Part shown: one piece after another, positions 10,260 to 19,257 of the stretch
How positions within the stretch are numbered: the first letter of the stretch is position 1
Layout of the letters: each line of letters starts with the position of its first letter
Assembly (NCBI RefSeq): GCF_003970495.1
Contig: NZ_RXWW01000025.1
Span: 1-34,815, forward strand
DNA length: 34,815 nt
Source: Staphylococcus pasteuri
Lineage (GTDB): Bacteria > Bacillota > Bacilli > Staphylococcales > Staphylococcaceae
Direction: 5' to 3'
Translations under genes and position numbers: made by a program
The notes under the pieces: model-generated
Databases searched by the model: none
What the model saw: the letters and a program-made list of their open reading frames with translations, nothing else
Told to the model about the DNA's origin: nothing

Positions 10260-11072
10260 TTATGAGAAATGAGTAGTAAAAAACAAATTAATCATGCATA
10301 AACAGAATAAAATAATATTAAAGTATATAAGATATCTTTGAATGAAAACTTTTCTCACTCTAAATATTAAATAAATACCATACAATATTGTAATGATAGT
10401 TGAAAAGATAACTTTAGGATCAATAAAGATTCGTTCTCCTACAGAGAAAACACCCCATTGAGCGCCTAAAATAATACTAATTATGAGTATAATCCAACCT
10501 GCTAAAGTTGTAAAAAATACAATAGATTCAAGTGTGGCTACACTTCCGATTCTAAAGTATTTTTGATCAAAATTCTTTTCTTTTAAATTACGATATTGAA
10601 TGATATAAAGTAAACAATTTACAAATGCTAGTGCAAAAAAGGCATAACTCAATATAGCTAAACCTATATGAACAAGTAATAATTCATTGATTACTGCAAT
10701 TTGCTGAACTTGGCTATGATATCTGTTAGGTTCAAACGTAATCATTGCCATAAGGATAAAACCAATTAAATTTAAAAAGAAAACAGAAAAATTTAATGTT
10801 TTTATTAAATTCAAAATCAGTGATATTGAAATAATAATCCACGTCAACGAGAAAAATACGTCGAATAAAGAACCTAATGGCACATGTTTTGTTTGTATAA
10901 TAAAAACAGATAAAGAGATTGTTTGTAAAACCCAAACAATCCCTAATGTATACATGCCAAATACTCTAATCTTATGACTTTTACGTACAAAATCTAGAAA
11001 ATAGCAAACAATGCTTATCAAATATATAATTAATATTATTTCATGAAATCTAATAAACAGGTTTTCTTGCAT
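10260..11072 (-). CDS. hemX: HemX, membrane protein of the haem operon
   Basis: A 270-aa polytopic membrane protein with about eight predicted helices, related to the cytochrome c assembly (CcmC/CcsA) family. From what is known in Gram-positives, HemX lowers the amount of the HemA protein and so restrains haem synthesis; it is not a pathway enzyme. The ATG at 11072 follows GGTGAT, and the gene starts 21 bp after the hemA stop. Its position directly behind hemA and ahead of hemC is the standard Bacillus/Staphylococcus arrangement and supports the name more than any single motif does. Confidence 0.9.
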   Translation of the reverse strand: MQENLFIRFHEIILIIYLISIVCYFLDFVRKSHKIRVFGMYTLGIVWVLQTISLSVFIIQTKHVPLGSLFDVFFSLTWIIISISLILNLIKTLNFSVFFLNLIGFILMAMITFEPNRYHSQVQQIAVINELLLVHIGLAILSYAFFALAFVNCLLYIIQYRNLKEKNFDQKYFRIGSVATLESIVFFTTLAGWIILIISIILGAQWGVFSVGERIFIDPKVIFSTIITILYGIYLIFRVRKVFIQRYLIYFNIILFCLCMINLFFTTHFS

Positions 11073-11093
11073 ATCATCACCATATTAATATGC

Positions 11094-12440
11094 TTATTCA
11101 AAACTAAAAATTCGACGAGCCGAAATTTCTTTAGCCTTACTTTCTTTGTGCTGTCTTGCTTGTTCATAAGGATTTTCAGCTTCTATGTCAAAAATGCTTT
11201 GAAAGAGCTCTAATTTTTCGTTACTTTTCTTATCACTACTTAATTCTTTAGCCTGCTTAATAGGATCTTTTAACATTTGGTTAATAATACTTTTCGTATG
11301 TTTAGAAATGATTTTTCTTTCTCTTTCTGATAAATCAGGTAACTTTCTATCAATACTTTCCATAGTCTCAGATTGAATATTCATTGCTTTTTCACGTAAT
11401 GCTCTAATAACTGGTACCACACCTAACATATTTACCCAGTCATTATGAGTTTCAATTTCACTAGGTATTTGCTCAACAATAGTTTGTGCAGCTAACTGAC
11501 GTTCTCTTAAGTTCGCATCTACGAGTCCTTTTAAATCATCTACGTCGTAGTTGAAAATATTGTTAATGGCATCAATACCTGGTTCTATGTCTCGTGGAAC
11601 TGCAATATCAACGAGTAATAAAGAATCTAATTTACGATGATTAGCAATAGATTCAATCATATCGTTGGTAATGATATATGATTCTGAGCTTGTAGAACTG
11701 ATGACAATATCAGCATGTTGTAATAAAGTTGGTAATTCATCTAAAGATTGATAGTTGACTTGATGTTTTTCAGCTAAAATTTTAGCTTTACTCAAAGTTC
11801 TATTAACAATAGTTATATCTGTAATTCCTGATCCTAAAAGATTTAAGAGTGATAATTCACTCATTTCCCCTGCACCAATAATGACAGCTTGTTTGTGTTT
11901 TAGTTTTCCGAATACCTTTTTAGCTAATTCAACAGCTGCATATGAAACACTAACAGCATTATCTGCAATATCAGTTTCACTATGCGCTTTTTTAGCAAAA
12001 GTAATAGCCTGTTTAAATAAATGATTAAAAATTGTTCCTGTTGTACCTGTTTCTTGAGCTAAGAAAAATGCATCTCGCATTTGACCAAGAATTTGTGTTT
12101 CACCAAGTACAATAGAATCTAATCCAGAAGTAACTCGCAATAGATGTTCTACTGCTTCGTCCCCCACTTTAACTTCTGACATATCTTTAATATCATCTAC
12201 TTCAAATCCAAATTTACGTGCTAAAAATCTTTGGACGTAATAACGACCTGTATGGATTTGATCAACAACGGCGTATACTTCAGTACGATTACATGTAGAT
12301 AAAATAACATCTTCTAAGATGGACTTAGTTTCATATAAATCTTCATGGGCTAATCGTAAGGCATCATCTCTAAAAGCAACCTGCTCTCTTAGTGCTACAT
12401 CAGCAGTTCGATGATTAATGCTTATTGCTATAAAATGCAT
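11094..12440 (-). CDS. hemA: Glutamyl-tRNA reductase
   Basis: Committed step of C5-pathway haem synthesis: NADPH-dependent reduction of glutamyl-tRNA-Glu to glutamate-1-semialdehyde. The 448-aa product shows the catalytic C50 in [11 protein letters not shown], the N-terminal family sequence [15 protein letters not shown], the segment [20 protein letters not shown], the NADPH-binding [10 protein letters not shown], and the C-terminal dimerisation helices. The ATG at 12440 follows GGAGGGCG. It is the first gene of hemA-X-C-D-B-L and has two candidate promoters upstream, one with a palindrome on its -10. HemA abundance is normally the control point of the pathway, through HemX and regulated proteolysis. 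Confidence 0.98.
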   Translation of the reverse strand: MHFIAISINHRTADVALREQVAFRDDALRLAHEDLYETKSILEDVILSTCNRTEVYAVVDQIHTGRYYVQRFLARKFGFEVDDIKDMSEVKVGDEAVEHLLRVTSGLDSIVLGETQILGQMRDAFFLAQETGTTGTIFNHLFKQAITFAKKAHSETDIADNAVSVSYAAVELAKKVFGKLKHKQAVIIGAGEMSELSLLNLLGSGITDITIVNRTLSKAKILAEKHQVNYQSLDELPTLLQHADIVISSTSSESYIITNDMIESIANHRKLDSLLLVDIAVPRDIEPGIDAINNIFNYDVDDLKGLVDANLRERQLAAQTIVEQIPSEIETHNDWVNMLGVVPVIRALREKAMNIQSETMESIDRKLPDLSERERKIISKHTKSIINQMLKDPIKQAKELSSDKKSNEKLELFQSIFDIEAENPYEQARQHKESKAKEISARRIFSFE

Positions 12441-12473
12441 TTATAACGCCCTCCATATACTTACAATAACACA

Positions 12474-12502
12474 AGTATAACACATTTGAATCTTTTATTA
12501 AG
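12474..12502 (-). promoter_or_regulatory. hemA proximal promoter (P2, candidate)
   Basis: Extended -10 TGTTATACT (TATACT at 12479-12474) with a poor -35 CTTAAT (12502-12497) at 17-bp spacing, about 35 bases before the hemA ATG. Confidence 0.5.
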
Positions 12503-12518
12503 TCGATTGCTCAAATAA

Positions 12519-12535
12519 ATTAGAAAGATTCTAAT
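12519..12535. promoter_or_regulatory. Inverted repeat over the hemA P1 -10 (possible PerR/Fur-family operator)
   Basis: A perfect palindrome with 7-bp arms, ATTAGAA-AGA-TTCTAAT. Its core matches 11 of 14 defined positions of the PerR box TTATAATNATTATAA. hemAXCDBL of B. subtilis is known to be under PerR control. The match here is imperfect and the regulator is inferred. Confidence 0.4.
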
Positions 12536-12556
12536 CTACATTCAATTTTTTGTCAA
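12528..12556 (-). promoter_or_regulatory. hemA distal promoter (P1)
   Basis: Consensus -35 TTGACA (12556-12551), 17-bp spacer, -10 TAGAAT (12533-12528). The -10 sits inside the inverted repeat at 12519-12535. No terminator is visible between engB and this promoter, so engB transcripts could also enter the hem operon. Confidence 0.72.
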
Positions 12557-12630
12557 AATTGTTACTAATTTCTTTATACCTCATAAAAATATTGTATATA
12601 TTGAAATGTTTCTGTGAATATTTAAAGTAA

Positions 12631-13218
12631 TTATAAATAAGACTCGATAAGATCCCAAATTTGTTGTTGTTTATTATTTTTGACAGAAGAATAACTTACA
12701 ATCGTATCGCCATCTTCTAAATCTAATTTATGTTTAATATTAGTTAAATGTTTTTGTACTTTCCCTTTAGGAATTTTATCTTCTTTAGTACATATAATTA
12801 GCGTCGGTATATCAAAGTGTTTTAAATAATTATACATGAGCACGTCATCTTCAGTTGGATTATGTCTCAAATCAACAAGTTGGATAACGAGTTGTAATTT
12901 TTGACGTGTTGTTAAATATTCTTCAATCATTTTACCGAATTTTTCACGTTGTACTTTACTTACTTTCGCATATCCGTATCCGGGCACATCTACAAACACA
13001 AGCTGGTCATCGATATTAAAGAAATTTAATGTTTGAGTTTTACCAGGTTGTTGTGAAGTTCTTGCCATGTTTTTACGACCTATCATACTATTAATAAATG
13101 ATGATTTCCCCACATTTGAACGTCCGCTTAATGCGACTTCTGGTACTTCTGTTTCTGGATACTGTTCTTCTTTGACAGCACTTATAATTAAATCTATATT
13201 ATTAGGATTGAGTTTCAT
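12631..13218 (-). CDS. engB: Ribosome biogenesis GTP-binding protein EngB (YsxC/YihA)
   Basis: A small essential GTPase for 50S subunit assembly. The 195-aa product has G1 GRSNVGKS at 32-39, the switch I threonine in [11 protein letters not shown]3 DVPGYG, G4 TKED and a G5-like SYSSVK. It has the single-domain length of the family. The ATG at 13218 follows GAGAGGATCACC. The gene lies downstream of clpX, as in other Firmicutes where lon or clpX precedes it, but a clpX terminator intervenes and a weak promoter can be proposed. Confidence 0.96.
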   Translation of the reverse strand: MKLNPNNIDLIISAVKEEQYPETEVPEVALSGRSNVGKSSFINSMIGRKNMARTSQQPGKTQTLNFFNIDDQLVFVDVPGYGYAKVSKVQREKFGKMIEEYLTTRQKLQLVIQLVDLRHNPTEDDVLMYNYLKHFDIPTLIICTKEDKIPKGKVQKHLTNIKHKLDLEDGDTIVSYSSVKNNKQQQIWDLIESYL

Positions 13219-13267
13219 TGGTGATCCTCTCTTTACTTATTTCTCACATTAACACTTTACCATTACT

Positions 13268-13296
13268 CCTATATTAATGTCATCCTACATTTTCAA
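13268..13296 (-). promoter_or_regulatory. engB promoter (weak candidate)
   Basis: TTGAAA (13296-13291), 17-bp spacer, TATAGG (13273-13268) on the minus strand, about 50 bases before the engB ATG. Confidence 0.4.
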
Positions 13297-13330
13297 ATAG
13301 AAGTAAATCACTCATTTTCTAAACAAAAAA

Positions 13331-13356
13331 ATAGAGCCACAAACATGTGACTCTAT
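13331..13356 (-). terminator. clpX terminator
   Basis: A 10-bp stem (13331-13340 with 13347-13356) is followed on the minus strand by TTTTTTT. The one non-Watson-Crick pair is G-U on the minus-strand RNA, which fits use by clpX. Confidence 0.88.
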
Positions 13357-13367
13357 TTAAACGTTAT

Positions 13368-14630
13368 TTATGCTGATGTTTTACTATCATTAATTAGATT
13401 ACCTTCTGAATCATATAATTCAGGTTCAACTTCATCATTGATTGTTTTTTCGGTAATGACGACTTTAGTAACATCTTCTGATGATGGTACATCGTACATA
13501 ATATCAATTAGTGCTTCTTCAATTATTGAACGAAGACCACGTGCACCTGTTTTACGTGCAATAGCTTTTTCACTAATAGCAGATAAAGATTCATCGCTAA
13601 ATACTAATTCAACGTTATCTAATTCAAGCATTTTAGTATATTGTTTTACTAATGCATTTTTAGGTTGAGTTAATATATTTTTAAGTGCATCTACATCTAG
13701 TGTTTCTAAGTTAGCTACAATTGGAACACGACCGATAAATTCTGGAATTAAACCATAAGACTGTAAATCTTCTGGTCTAATTTGTTCTAATAATGCTTCT
13801 TCATCATATTTGTCTGCTTCATTACTAGCAAATCCAATTACTTTTTCACCTAAACGACGTTTAATTACTTCATCGATACCATCAAAAGCACCACCAAGGA
13901 TGAATAAGATATTTGTAGTATCGATTTGAATCAATTCTTGGTTCGGATGCTTACGTCCACCTTGAGGAGGTACACTAGCAGTCGTACCTTCTAAGATTTT
14001 TAATAGTGCTTGTTGAACACCTTCACCGGAAACATCTCGAGTAATTGATGTGTTTTCAGATTTTCTTGCAATTTTGTCAATTTCATCAACGTATATAATA
14101 CCTTTTTCAGCTTTGTCTATATCAAAGTCTGCTGCTTGAATTAAGCGTAATAAGATATTTTCAACGTCGTCACCAACATAGCCAGCTTCAGTTAAACTAG
14201 TAGCATCTGCAATTGCAAATGGAACATTTAATGTTTTAGCTAATGTTTGTGCTAATAATGTTTTACCACTACCTGTTGGTCCGATTAATGCGATATTACT
14301 TTTTTGTAATTCAACATCATCTTCATTAGGGCCTAGTTGTTGAATACGTTTATAGTGATTATATACAGCTACAGATAAAGCTTTTTTAGCCTTTTCTTGA
14401 CCGATTACATATTCATTTAAATGGTCCATAATCTCTTTAGGAGTTGGTAATTCTGTTAATTCTTCTGAAGAATTTTGTGCTAATTCTTCTTCAACGATTT
14501 CTGAGCATAGTTCAATACACTCATTACAAATATACACGCCACTTCCTGCAACTAATTTCTTAACTTGATCTTGATCTTTACCGCAGAAAGAGCATTTTAA
14601 ATTTTCTTCATCTTCATTGAATTTGAACAT
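13368..14630 (-). CDS. clpX: ATP-dependent Clp protease ATP-binding subunit ClpX
   Basis: AAA+ unfoldase that feeds substrates to ClpP. The 420-aa product has the N-terminal zinc domain (C13, C16, C35, C38), Walker A GPTGSGKT at 117-124, pore loop GYVG at 150-153, Walker B IIYVDEID at 178-185, the RKH loop in [10 protein letters not shown], the IGF tripeptide in KVIGFASN that docks on ClpP, and the C-terminal sensor region [12 protein letters not shown]. The ATG at 14630 follows AGGGGTG. It is transcribed in the same direction as tig upstream, as is common in bacteria, but has two overlapping promoters and its own terminator. Confidence 0.98.
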   Translation of the reverse strand: MFKFNEDEENLKCSFCGKDQDQVKKLVAGSGVYICNECIELCSEIVEEELAQNSSEELTELPTPKEIMDHLNEYVIGQEKAKKALSVAVYNHYKRIQQLGPNEDDVELQKSNIALIGPTGSGKTLLAQTLAKTLNVPFAIADATSLTEAGYVGDDVENILLRLIQAADFDIDKAEKGIIYVDEIDKIARKSENTSITRDVSGEGVQQALLKILEGTTASVPPQGGRKHPNQELIQIDTTNILFILGGAFDGIDEVIKRRLGEKVIGFASNEADKYDEEALLEQIRPEDLQSYGLIPEFIGRVPIVANLETLDVDALKNILTQPKNALVKQYTKMLELDNVELVFSDESLSAISEKAIARKTGARGLRSIIEEALIDIMYDVPSSEDVTKVVITEKTINDEVEPELYDSEGNLINDSKTSA

Positions 14631-14657
14631 TCTTTTCTACACCCCTATTCCATAAAG

Positions 14658-14701
14658 ACTATACTAGATAGCATTCTATAATGCAACATAATAACATTCA
14701 A
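14658..14701 (-). promoter_or_regulatory. Two overlapping clpX promoters
   Basis: Promoter A: TTGAAT (14701-14696), 17 bp, TAGAAT (14678-14673). Promoter B: TTGCAT (14686-14681), 17 bp, TATAGT (14663-14658). The -35 of B lies in the spacer of A, and both read toward clpX. No CtsR heptad repeat or CIRCE element is visible. Confidence 0.6.
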
Positions 14702-14725
14702 TTTATTTGCTTAAAAAATAGGAAA

Positions 14726-14775
14726 GAGTGGGACTGAATTCAAACTGTTATAGATTGAACTCATGGCCCCACCCC
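14726..14775. repeat. GGGAC/GGGGTGGG intergenic hairpin, candidate tig terminator
   Basis: Imperfect arms at 14726-14743 and 14755-14775 (GAGTGGGACTGAATTCAA against a CCCCACC-containing arm) form a long hairpin of the kind scattered through staphylococcal intergenic regions. On the minus strand it lies about 90 bases past the tig stop, and a T-run follows only after several bases. It could be a terminator or a dispersed repeat. The rest of 14640-14863 holds the clpX promoters and a tiny 6-bp hairpin at 14778-14792. Confidence 0.6.
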
Positions 14776-14863
14776 ACAAGATAGATTATCTTATTAAACC
14801 TTCCAATTATTAATATAAGAATAATAATATTAAATGTTTGTTGCTGTAGAGGATATCTATAAA

Positions 14864-16165
14864 TTAGTCTTCTTTACTACCTTCAACTAATTTTGCATTA
14901 TCTTTTAATAAGTCAATTACTTTTTGGATACGAACATCGTTTTTCACGATATCAGTATTACCTAATGTGTTTTTAATATCTTCTACAGAGATATTAAATT
15001 GTTCGCTCATTTTTTCTAATTCTTTATCGATATCTTCGTCAGTAACTTCGATATTTTCAGCATCAGCAATTGCAGTTAATGTTAAGTTTGTTTTAACACG
15101 TTGTTCTGCATCGTCTTTCATTTGTTCTCTTAATTGAGATTCATCTTGACCTGAAATTTGGAAGTAAGTTTGTAAGTCTAGACCTTGTTGTTGAATTCTT
15201 TGGCCAAATTCTTGAACCATACGATCTAATTCTGTATCGATCATTGCTTGAGGAATGTCGATAGTAGCATTTTCAGTTGCTTTGTTAATAGCTTCTTCTT
15301 TTTCAGTGTTTTCAGCTTCTGTTGCTTTTTGTTCAGCTAAACGTTTACGTAAATTTTCTTTGTATTCATCAACTGAATTTGCTTCAGAATCTAATTCATT
15401 AGCTACTTCATCGTCTAATTCAGGTACTTCTTTATATTTAATTTCATTTACTTTTGTTTTGAACGTAGCTTCTTTGCCAGCTAATTCTTCAGCATGGTAT
15501 TCTTCTGGGAAAGTGACTACTACATCTTTTTCTTCTCCAGTTTTCATACCTTCTAATTGCTCTTCGAAACCTGGGATAAATGAACCTGAACCAACTTCTA
15601 GGTCGTAACCTTCAGCTTGTCCACCTTCAAATTCTTCACCATCAACTGATCCGCTGAAATCAATATTAACAGTGTCGCCATTTTCAACAGCGCCATCTTC
15701 TTTAACAACCATTTCAGCCATATGACTTAAACTATGGTTAATTGATTCTTCTAATTCTTCATCAGTTAATTCAGTTTCTTGTTTTTCAATTTCTAAACCT
15801 TTGTAGTCACCTAATTTAACTTCTGGTTCAACAGTTACAGTAGCTTCAAAAATGAAATCTTTACCTTTTTCAATTTGAGTTACATTAACTTCAGGTTGAG
15901 CAACAGGTTTAATATCTGTTTCATCAATTGCTTCACCATAAGCTTCAGGTAATAAGATGTCTACTGCGTCTTGATATAACGCTTCAACGCCAAAACGTTG
16001 TTCGAAAATTGGACGAGGCACTTTACCTTTACGGAATCCAGGTACATTAATTTGTTTAACTACTTTTTTAAATGCTTGATCTAATGCTTTATCTACTTTT
16101 TCTGCTGGAACAGTAACTGTTAATAATCCTTCGTTACCTTCCTTTTTTTCCCAAGTTGCTGTCAT
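14864..16165 (-). CDS. tig: Trigger factor, ribosome-associated chaperone
   Basis: Binds L23 at the ribosomal exit tunnel and shields nascent chains; it has peptidyl-prolyl isomerase activity. The 433-aa product has the ribosome-docking signature GFRKGKVPR near 43-51, a central FKBP-type domain around 150-245 ([21 protein letters not shown] and [17 protein letters not shown]), and a long acidic helical C-terminal domain. The ATG at 16165 follows GGAGGT. It is followed by clpX but has its own strong promoter and a possible hairpin terminator, so it is probably monocistronic. Confidence 0.98.
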   Translation of the reverse strand: MTATWEKKEGNEGLLTVTVPAEKVDKALDQAFKKVVKQINVPGFRKGKVPRPIFEQRFGVEALYQDAVDILLPEAYGEAIDETDIKPVAQPEVNVTQIEKGKDFIFEATVTVEPEVKLGDYKGLEIEKQETELTDEELEESINHSLSHMAEMVVKEDGAVENGDTVNIDFSGSVDGEEFEGGQAEGYDLEVGSGSFIPGFEEQLEGMKTGEEKDVVVTFPEEYHAEELAGKEATFKTKVNEIKYKEVPELDDEVANELDSEANSVDEYKENLRKRLAEQKATEAENTEKEEAINKATENATIDIPQAMIDTELDRMVQEFGQRIQQQGLDLQTYFQISGQDESQLREQMKDDAEQRVKTNLTLTAIADAENIEVTDEDIDKELEKMSEQFNISVEDIKNTLGNTDIVKNDVRIQKVIDLLKDNAKLVEGSKED

Positions 16166-16211
16166 GTATAAATACCTCCATGAATAACTATTTTATTTTT
16201 TCAACTTCCCT

Positions 16212-16240
16212 ATTATAGCATAGGTCAATTACGTACACAA
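16212..16240 (-). promoter_or_regulatory. tig promoter
   Basis: -35 TTGTGT (16240-16235), 17-bp spacer, extended -10 TGCTATAAT (TATAAT at 16217-16212) on the minus strand, about 45 bases before the tig ATG. Confidence 0.75.
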
Positions 16241-16340
16241 ACATTGAAATTGCAACGTTTGTGAAATTATTTACTACTTATTTCAATTAAATTTCACGTT
16301 AAATGATTTATTTCTCTTTTGCAAGAAATTAAATTCGAAT

Positions 16341-17258
16341 TCAACTTTCTAATTGTTTTATAAAAGTTAATGCCTCTTCTTTCACCACATTCTTTTCTAT
16401 ACCAATCATTCCTTTAAAATAAACATCATATGCGTTTGTCCATTCATCAATGGTAAATATTTCTTCTATATTAAGAGGATATAATAATATAGAATGATTG
16501 TTCATAATGTGGTTCGCCTCGTCTACAATATGTAAAGCACCGTCTTCTAATTGATTAATCACTTCAGGTATAATTCGAGTTTTCATAGTTGTATGTTCAA
16601 GACCTTTTAAATCTTTTGGTTTAATTTCTGATGTATAACCGTATTTATCAATTCTTATAGGCTCCTCTGATTGAGCGAATCTTAAATACTCTATCATTAA
16701 ACTTATAATATTATTTTCAAAGGAATAATTGTTTAATAAATAATTTATCGATTCTTTAAAGTCAAAATGTCCATTATCTATTAATTGAAGTAAGATATGA
16801 GTTTGTTCTCTGGTACTTAAGTGATTAAATTCAGTTAAAGATTGTGAAAGTTGTTGTTTATTAGATTGTAACTGAGCTTGTGCATATTCTTTTAAAGGAA
16901 ATAACTCCATTCTTGTCTTATGATCACGCACTTCATCTATAATTTGATTTATGACTTCAACAGCTTCATAGTATTGTTCTAATCCATTTAAACTTTTAAC
17001 GTAATAAATCATTAAATCATCATATCTGTTTAAACCTTTTTTTAATAAGATGATTGCTTCTTCTCTCAATTCTAAAAATGCATTCATTTGATATAACATG
17101 TTGCATTTTGTCATAGCCAAATTTTCATCTAAATCGAATTGACTTTCATATTGTTCAAATAGATTATACATTTCATCAAAATTTTGCGTTAACTCAGCTT
17201 GTTTGATTTCTTTTTTTAATTTTCCCTCTGATAATGGAAACGGAATGATATCTGACAT
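16341..17258 (-). CDS. TPR-like helical repeat protein of unknown function
   Basis: A 305-aa soluble protein with no signal peptide or membrane segment. The first 130 residues are consecutive helix pairs with TPR-like spacing (FDEMYNLFEQYESQF, LAMTKCNMLYQMNAFLELREEAIILL, YVKSLNGLEQYYEAVEVI). The C-terminal half is helical and acidic, with no motif I recognise. The ATG at 17258 lies 19 bp after the Nudix gene stop and follows GAGGTGC with short spacing, so the two genes form an operon. This pair sits in the same place between rplT and tig in other staphylococci as far as I recall. Function is not known to me; a scaffolding or partner-binding role is only a guess from the repeat fold. Confidence 0.8.
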   Translation of the reverse strand: MSDIIPFPLSEGKLKKEIKQAELTQNFDEMYNLFEQYESQFDLDENLAMTKCNMLYQMNAFLELREEAIILLKKGLNRYDDLMIYYVKSLNGLEQYYEAVEVINQIIDEVRDHKTRMELFPLKEYAQAQLQSNKQQLSQSLTEFNHLSTREQTHILLQLIDNGHFDFKESINYLLNNYSFENNIISLMIEYLRFAQSEEPIRIDKYGYTSEIKPKDLKGLEHTTMKTRIIPEVINQLEDGALHIVDEANHIMNNHSILLYPLNIEEIFTIDEWTNAYDVYFKGMIGIEKNVVKEEALTFIKQLES

Positions 17259-17277
17259 TCATTTTGCACCTCAATTA

Positions 17278-17886
17278 TTATAAATCTTGAAGAATTAATG
17301 CACTCCATGTCTCAAAGTCATCATAAGATTCAATTTTTCCTTTTTCAATCCATTTAATTCTTAAAGTGTCTGTTTCTTTAGCTTCTACATCGTTAGAATT
17401 CACAGTGATTTTAAAAACAACACCCATGTGAACTTTACCAACGTCGTTATTATCGTCATTTATGAATCCAATATATTCCATATTTTGAGAATCTTCTGTA
17501 GATAGACCTACTTCTTCTTCTAATTCTCTTTGAGCGTTGACTCGTAATACTTCATTGATTGAATCTGCTCCGACAACATCATTCATGTGTCCACCTACAC
17601 CTATAGATGATTGTCCATGTAAACGTTCTTCTCCTCCACCAGATAGGCGTTCATAAACGAGAATTTCGCCATTTTGGTTTTCTAAGAGACAATATGAGAT
17701 AAGTTGTTTATAGTCTGGGTTCTCTTCCATATCTCCTCTACGTTTAACTTCATAATGACTTAATGAATTAAAAATATTATCGCCTTTTACATCACTTTTC
17801 GATAGAAAGCCATTAAACGCATTTGTTTCATTATCAAAAAGAGTTGTTCTTGGTACTACAATAATTTGCTCATCAAATTTAGACAT
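17278..17886 (-). CDS. Nudix-family hydrolase, substrate unknown
   Basis: A 202-aa cytosolic protein with a Nudix box spanning about residues 99-128: GHMND, then INEVLRVNAQRELEEEVGL. The E-x7-RE-x-x-EE-x-G half is intact, so metal-dependent pyrophosphohydrolase activity is likely. About seven extra residues separate the first glycine from the first glutamate compared with the 23-residue consensus. An N-terminal domain of about 60 residues precedes the Nudix fold. The ATG at 17886 follows AAGGAGA. It is the first gene of a two-gene unit with the TPR-like protein. It could act on a nucleotide or a phosphorylated metabolite; the sequence does not say which. Confidence 0.85.
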   Translation of the reverse strand: MSKFDEQIIVVPRTTLFDNETNAFNGFLSKSDVKGDNIFNSLSHYEVKRRGDMEENPDYKQLISYCLLENQNGEILVYERLSGGGEERLHGQSSIGVGGHMNDVVGADSINEVLRVNAQRELEEEVGLSTEDSQNMEYIGFINDDNNDVGKVHMGVVFKITVNSNDVEAKETDTLRIKWIEKGKIESYDDFETWSALILQDL

Positions 17887-17919
17887 ACTTTTCTCCTTTA
17901 TACTTACTTTTATGAATTC

Positions 17920-17928
17920 ATTCTATCA
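17920..17928 (-). promoter_or_regulatory. Promoter of the Nudix-TPR operon (candidate extended -10)
   Basis: TGATAGAAT (17928-17920, minus strand) looks like an extended -10 with no good -35, about 35 bases before the Nudix ATG. Confidence 0.4.
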
Positions 17929-18011
17929 AACTTATTTTCAAATCGCGATTTATAACTTTTCATTGTTTTATAAAATTATAGTTAAATATAATATTGGTCG
18001 AAGAAATATAA

Positions 18012-18049
18012 ATAAAAGCTGGGACATCATAAAATGTCTCAGCTTTTAT
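18012..18049. terminator. Terminator of infC-rpmI-rplT
   Basis: A 16-bp stem ATAAAAGCTGGGACAT (18012-18027) with 18034-18049 has one imperfect pair and a 6-base loop. T-runs flank both strands. It lies about 50 bases past the rplT stop, with a second, weaker hairpin (about 18052-18089, arms TTTGATAA and TTATCAAA) between. No convergent gene is present. Confidence 0.8.
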
Positions 18050-18096
18050 AATTTGATAAAGATTAGAAAGGTTTTCCTATCTTATCAAAGATTAAT

Positions 18097-18453
18097 TTAT
18101 TTTAAAGCGTCTTTAGCTTTTGATACTAATTCACCGAAAGCTTTGTCGTCTGAAATAGCAATTTCAGATAACATTTTACGGTTAATATCGATGTCAGCTT
18201 TTTTCAAGCCGTTCATTAATTTTGAATAGCTCATGTCATGTTTACGAGCTGCTGCATTGATACGTGTAATCCATAATTTACGGAAATCACGTTTACGTTG
18301 ACGACGGTCACGGAATGCATATTGACCTGATTTCATGACTTGTTGTTTAGCTACTTTATATAATGTATGTTTTGAACCGAAGTAACCTTTAGCTAATTTA
18401 ATCGTTTTTTTACGACGTGCTCTTGTTACTGTTCCACCTTTTACTCGTGGCAT
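18097..18453 (-). CDS. rplT: 50S ribosomal protein L20
   Basis: An early-assembly large-subunit protein that binds 23S rRNA. In Firmicutes it also represses its own operon by binding the infC leader. The 118-aa product is highly basic and full length, starting [16 protein letters not shown] with the conserved segments [15 protein letters not shown] and [18 protein letters not shown]. The ATG at 18453 follows AAGGAGG. It is the last gene of infC-rpmI-rplT, 55 bp after rpmI, and is followed by hairpin terminators. Confidence 0.98.
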   Translation of the reverse strand: MPRVKGGTVTRARRKKTIKLAKGYFGSKHTLYKVAKQQVMKSGQYAFRDRRQRKRDFRKLWITRINAAARKHDMSYSKLMNGLKKADIDINRKMLSEIAISDDKAFGELVSKAKDALK

Positions 18454-18508
18454 ATTAAATTCCTCCTTAGATTCTATCTACGTTATTAATCGATAATCGT
18501 TAATTTCA

Positions 18509-18709
18509 TTATTTTTTATAAGATAATAATTGTTTTACGCGTTTCATATCACTTTTAGAAACTAATCTACTTTTACGTAATTGACGTTTCTGTTTAGTGT
18601 TTTTGTTTGCGAATAAGTGAGATGTGAAAGCTCTTGAACGTTTTAATTGACCTGAACCAGTTCTTTTAACACGTTTTGCTGCTCCACGGTGAGTTTTCAT
18701 TTTAGGCAT
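18509..18709 (-). CDS. rpmI: 50S ribosomal protein L35
   Basis: A small large-subunit protein of 66 aa, very basic, with the family start [20 protein letters not shown] and the internal [13 protein letters not shown]. The ATG at 18709 follows AGGAGG. It is the middle gene of infC-rpmI-rplT, 29 bp after the infC stop, and shares control by the L20-type leader. Confidence 0.97.
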   Translation of the reverse strand: MPKMKTHRGAAKRVKRTGSGQLKRSRAFTSHLFANKNTKQKRQLRKSRLVSKSDMKRVKQLLSYKK

Positions 18710-18738
18710 GATTCATTTCCTCCTAGAAATTAATTTAA

Positions 18739-19257
18739 TTATTTTTCATTAATTGGTGCTAACATAAGGAACATTTGACGGCCTTCCATTTTAGGCTTCT
18801 GTTCTACAGTAGCAAGGTCTTTACATTCTTCAGCAAATTTTTCTAATTGGCGTTGACCAATTTCTTTATGCGTAATTGCACGACCTCTGAAACGAATTGA
18901 AACTTTACATTTATCGCCTTTAGAAAGGAATTTACGTCCATTTTTCAATTTTGTTTGGAAATCGTGTTCCTCAATTGTTGGACTTAAACGAATTTCTTTA
19001 ACGTTAATTGTTTTTTGTTTCTTCTTCATTTCTTTTTCTTTTTTCTGTTGTTCGAATTTGAATTTACCGTAATCCATAATTCTAGCAACAGGTGGTTTAG
19101 CATTTGGTGCTACGATTACTAAATCTAAATCAACACGTTCAGCCATTTCTAAACCTTCTTGTTTTGATTTGACACCAATTTGTTCACCATCTTGACCTAC
19201 TAAACGAAGTTCTTTCGCGCGAATTTTCTCATTAATTTGAGTTTGATCTTTTGCTAT
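18739..19257 (-). CDS. infC: Translation initiation factor IF-3 (probable AUA start)
   Basis: Binds the 30S subunit, prevents premature subunit joining and proofreads start codon choice. From 19257 the product is 172 aa, with an N-terminal domain ([22 protein letters not shown]), a basic linker ([16 protein letters not shown]) and a C-terminal domain ([30 protein letters not shown]). No ATG, GTG or TTG is well placed. GGGAGG (19271-19266) lies 8 bases before an ATA codon at 19257, then AKDQTQIN. The in-frame GTG at 19266 overlaps the ribosome site itself and would give 175 aa. Homologues use AUU (E. coli, Bacillus), because IF-3 limits its own synthesis at such codons. An ATG extension to 19338 lies within the leader RNA and is spurious. 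Confidence 0.93.
   Translation of the reverse strand: MAKDQTQINEKIRAKELRLVGQDGEQIGVKSKQEGLEMAERVDLDLVIVAPNAKPPVARIMDYGKFKFEQQKKEKEMKKKQKTINVKEIRLSPTIEEHDFQTKLKNGRKFLSKGDKCKVSIRFRGRAITHKEIGQRQLEKFAEECKDLATVEQKPKMEGRQMFLMLAPINEK

Noticed and set aside
15255..15608. Plus-strand open frame of 117 codons inside tig
   Set aside because: Serine- and phenylalanine-rich shadow of the acidic helical tig sequence, with no ribosome site or promoter.
17912..18229. Plus-strand open frame of 105 codons over the end of rplT and the following gap
   Set aside because: It runs antisense to the highly conserved L20 gene and across its terminators, has no ribosome site, and encodes nothing recognisable.
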